A DNA stretch of 64,000 bases from Hoeflea_A sp039025395 (GTDB lineage Bacteria > Pseudomonadota > Alphaproteobacteria > Rhizobiales > Rhizobiaceae), in the NCBI GenBank assembly GCA_039025395.1, contig JBCCOK010000010.1, positions 1 through 64,000 of the forward strand, written 5' to 3'. Numbering within the stretch: the stretch's first letter is position 1; the number at the start of each line of letters is the position of its first letter. The translations under genes and the position numbers were made by a program. The notes beneath the pieces are model-generated. The model was not told the origin of the DNA and did no database searches. It saw only the letters and a list, made by a program, of their open reading frames with translations. Below are positions 61,582-64,000 of this stretch, in pieces.

Positions 61582-63045
61582 ATGAAACAACAGCCTGAAG
61601 CTTCGCATTTCATTAACGGCGCCTATGTCGAGGATACCGCCGGCAAGCCCATCGAATGCGTCTATCCTGCCACAGGCGAGGTGATCGCAACCCTGCACGC
61701 GGCAACACCTGCCATTGTCGAGGATGCCGTCGCCGCTGCCATCGAAGGCCAGAAAAAGTGGGCCGCGATGAGCGGCACGGAGCGCGGCCGCGTGTTGCGC
61801 CGCGCTGCCGACATGATGCGCGACCGCAATCGGTCTCTTTCCGAACTCGAAAGCTACGACACCGGCAAGCCGTTGCAGGAGACGCTGGTGGCAGATGCCA
61901 CATCCGGTGCCGATGCGCTGGAGTATTTCGGCGGACTGGCTGCCTCGATCAACGGCGAATATATCGATCTCGGCGGCGACTTTGTTTACACGAGACGCGA
62001 GCCCTTGGGTGTCTGTGCCGGGATTGGGGCGTGGAACTATCCGACCCAGATTGCATGCTGGAAAGGCGCACCGGCGCTGGCATGCGGCAACGCGATGGTT
62101 TTCAAGCCATCCGAAACGACGCCTCTCTGCGCCCTCAAAGTGGCGGAAATCCTGCACGAGGCCGGTCTTCCAGCAGGGGTTTACAATGTCATACAGGGCT
62201 ACGGCGAAACCGGTGCGGCGCTCAGTACCCATCCCGATATCGACAAGGTATCGCTCACCGGATCGGTACCGACGGGCAAAAAGGTGATGGCTGCCGCCTC
62301 GGCCGGCATTCGTCACGTGACCATGGAACTGGGCGGCAAATCGCCGCTCATCATCTTTGACGACGCCGATCTGCACGACGCGGTGGGCGGGGCCATGCTC
62401 GGCAATTTCTATTCGAGCGGGCAAGTATGTTCGAACGGCACACGTGTCTTCGTGCAGCGCAGATGCCTCGACTCCTTTGTCGAAGCGCTCATTGCCCGCA
62501 CGGAAGCGATCCGGATCGGCGACCCGCAGGACGAAGCAACCCAGATGGGGCCGCTTGTCAGTGCGCGCCAGCGCGATACGGTCCTCGACTATATCGAGAT
62601 CGGCCAAAGCGAGGGCGCCGATCTTGCGACCGGCGGTAACCGTCTCGCGCTGCAGGGCATGGAAAACGGGTTCTTCGTCGAACCGACCGTTTTCACCGGT
62701 GTGAAAGACACGATGCGCATTGCGCGCGAGGAAATCTTCGGACCGGTGATGAGCGTACTTGCCTTCGATGATGAAGAAGAAGTGATTGCGCGGGCCAATG
62801 ACACCGAGTTCGGGCTTTCTGCAGGTGTCTTCACGCGCGATCTTTCGCGCGCGCACCGGGTGATCGCAGCCATCAAAGCCGGAAGTTGCTGGATCAACAC
62901 CTACAATCTGGCACCGGTCGAGGCGCCGTTCGGTGGCTACAAGCGCTCGGGCGTGGGCCGCGAGAATTCCCGCGCCGCGATCGAATATTACAGCCAGATC
63001 AAAAGCGTCTACGTTGCGACCGGCCCGGTCGACAGCCCCTATTGA
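61582..63045 (+). CDS. betB: betaine-aldehyde dehydrogenase
   Basis: A 487-residue NAD-dependent enzyme that oxidises betaine aldehyde to glycine betaine in the cytoplasm. The catalytic Cys283 is in SSGQVCSNG and the general base Glu249 in TMELGGKSP; GAWNYPTQIACWKGAPALACG is the family segment. The ATG at 61582 lies 13 bases after betC and the start of betA follows by 20 bases, so the three genes form an operon. Confidence 0.95.
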   Translation: MKQQPEASHFINGAYVEDTAGKPIECVYPATGEVIATLHAATPAIVEDAVAAAIEGQKKWAAMSGTERGRVLRRAADMMRDRNRSLSELESYDTGKPLQETLVADATSGADALEYFGGLAASINGEYIDLGGDFVYTRREPLGVCAGIGAWNYPTQIACWKGAPALACGNAMVFKPSETTPLCALKVAEILHEAGLPAGVYNVIQGYGETGAALSTHPDIDKVSLTGSVPTGKKVMAAASAGIRHVTMELGGKSPLIIFDDADLHDAVGGAMLGNFYSSGQVCSNGTRVFVQRRCLDSFVEALIARTEAIRIGDPQDEATQMGPLVSARQRDTVLDYIEIGQSEGADLATGGNRLALQGMENGFFVEPTVFTGVKDTMRIAREEIFGPVMSVLAFDDEEEVIARANDTEFGLSAGVFTRDLSRAHRVIAAIKAGSCWINTYNLAPVEAPFGGYKRSGVGRENSRAAIEYYSQIKSVYVATGPVDSPY

Positions 63046-63065
63046 AACGATCGGAGACAAATGCA

Positions 63066-64000
63066 ATGCGGGCTGATTTTGTCATCATAGGGTCCGGCTC
63101 GGCGGGCAGCGCACTGGCCAACCGGCTCAGCGAGGACGGCAGGCACTCCGTTATCGTGGTCGAGTATGGCGGATCGGATATCGGACCCTTCATCCAGATG
63201 CCGGCGGCCCTTTCCTACCCTATGAACATGGCCCATTACGACTGGGGATACCGCACCGAACCCGAGCCCCATCTCGGCGGGCGTCGCATGGCCGCGCCCC
63301 GCGGAAAGGTGGTGGGCGGCTCGTCCTCAATCAACGGAATGGTCTATGTGCGCGGACACGCCGAAGACTTCAACGGATGGGAGCGCGCGGGCGCCGATGG
63401 GTGGTCCTATGCGGACGTGCTTCCCTATTTCCAGAAGATGGAGACCTCGCATGGCGGTCAGAACGGCTGGCGTGGACATGCCGGACCGCTGCACGTTCGA
63501 CGTGGTGAAAGGAAGAATCCGCTCTTTCAGGCTTTTATTGAAGCAGGTGCACAGGCCGGTTTCGAAGTTACCGACGATTACAATGGCGAAAAGCAGGAAG
63601 GGTTCGGCCCGATGGAACAGACGATCCATCGGGGTATCCGCTGGTCCGCGGCCAATGCCTATCTGCGGCCGGCACTCAAACGGCCCAACCTCACCCTGGT
63701 ACGAGCGCTGGCGCGCAGGATCGTCATCGAAGACGGCATGGCGAGCGGCGTTGAAATCCAGAGGGGCAACGCAATCGAAACCATCGAGGCAGACCGGGAG
63801 GTCATCATAGCGGCCTCGGCCTTCAACTCTCCGAAACTGCTGATGTTGTCGGGTATCGGCCCGGCGGCACATCTCAATGCGCTTGGCATCGATGTTGTCG
63901 CCGACAGGCCCGGGGTGGGCAAGAATCTGCAGGATCACCTTGAGCTCTACATCCAGCATGAGTGCACGCAGCCGATCACCCTGAATTCCAAGCTCAATCT
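63066..64000 (+). CDS. betA: choline dehydrogenase, partial at window end
   Basis: The first 311 codons of a GMC-family flavoenzyme that oxidises choline to betaine aldehyde at the membrane. The FAD motif IIGSGSAGS is at residues 7-15; GMC signature 1 is in PRGKVVGGSSSINGMVYVRG near 79-98, and signature 2 in ASAFNSPKLLMLSGIGP near 256-272. The frame has no stop before the window ends, so it is truncated by the window, not broken. The start is ATG 63066 after GGAGAC; an ATG five bases earlier reaches a stop within ten codons. Confidence 0.93.
   Translation, partial: MRADFVIIGSGSAGSALANRLSEDGRHSVIVVEYGGSDIGPFIQMPAALSYPMNMAHYDWGYRTEPEPHLGGRRMAAPRGKVVGGSSSINGMVYVRGHAEDFNGWERAGADGWSYADVLPYFQKMETSHGGQNGWRGHAGPLHVRRGERKNPLFQAFIEAGAQAGFEVTDDYNGEKQEGFGPMEQTIHRGIRWSAANAYLRPALKRPNLTLVRALARRIVIEDGMASGVEIQRGNAIETIEADREVIIAASAFNSPKLLMLSGIGPAAHLNALGIDVVADRPGVGKNLQDHLELYIQHECTQPITLNSKLN

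Overview
The window looks like chromosomal DNA of an alphaproteobacterium of the order Hyphomicrobiales (Rhizobiales). The evidence is a set of loci typical of that group: the FeuN-FeuP-FeuQ signalling cassette, a MucR/Ros-type zinc-finger regulator, a four-gene ccmI-ccmE-ccmF-ccmH (cycHJKL) cluster followed by degP, a DivJ-like kinase, DUF1491, DUF2336, DUF5330 and TIGR03808 proteins, a rhizobial-type asparaginase and betC-betB-betA. GC content is moderately high and coding density is normal. I saw no rRNA, tRNA, CRISPR array, insertion sequence, phage gene or origin. Genus cannot be settled from this window alone.

Layout. 1-6.5 kb: outer-membrane beta-barrel protein, YcaD-like MFS transporter, EamA transporter and aminopeptidase N. 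6.5-8.4 kb: a lower-GC patch with two overlapping genes of unknown function (a secreted protein and a small membrane protein). 8.4-17.6 kb: a PAS-domain histidine kinase, then leftward degP, an OmpR-type regulator, its kinase and glnE. 17.7-23.6 kb: an alpha/beta hydrolase-OsmC fusion, the cytochrome c maturation operon and a small lipoprotein. 23.6-26.6 kb: feuN-feuP-feuQ and a YcgN-type cysteine-cluster protein. 26.8-36.3 kb: a PBP1A-type peptidoglycan synthase, DUF1214 and DUF1254 proteins, DUF2336, DUF1491, a peptidoglycan-binding membrane protein overlapping a DivJ-like kinase, DUF5330, SufE and DUF1761. 36.4-43.0 kb: MucR-like regulator and a seven-gene Mrp-type Na+/H+ antiporter operon. 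43.2-49.7 kb: MsrB, SH3-like secreted protein, protease II, siderophore-interacting protein, superoxide dismutase, branched-chain aminotransferase and haloacid dehalogenase. 49.7-58 kb: HerA-like ATPase, VOC protein, TIGR03808 Tat substrate, asparaginase, a Tyr-His-Pro repeat protein, galE and a thiolase. 58.3-64 kb: an aldehyde dehydrogenase and the choline sulfate to glycine betaine genes betC, betB and betA; betA runs off the end.

Themes. Much of the window concerns the cell envelope and its surveillance: periplasmic protease, FeuNPQ, PBP1A, peptidoglycan-binding protein, DivJ-like kinase, lipoprotein and porin-like protein. Another theme is osmotic and ionic stress: Mrp antiporter, choline-sulfate conversion and FeuPQ, which in Sinorhizobium controls cyclic glucan export. 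MsrB, SodB and the OsmC fusion add oxidative-stress repair. No complete new defence or mobile system is evident. The features I consider most worth following are a 42-bp imperfect palindrome before the DUF1761 gene, the low-GC two-gene patch, the MucR variant with an altered zinc ligand, the Tyr-His-Pro repeat protein and a 20-bp operator-like palindrome before the thiolase gene.
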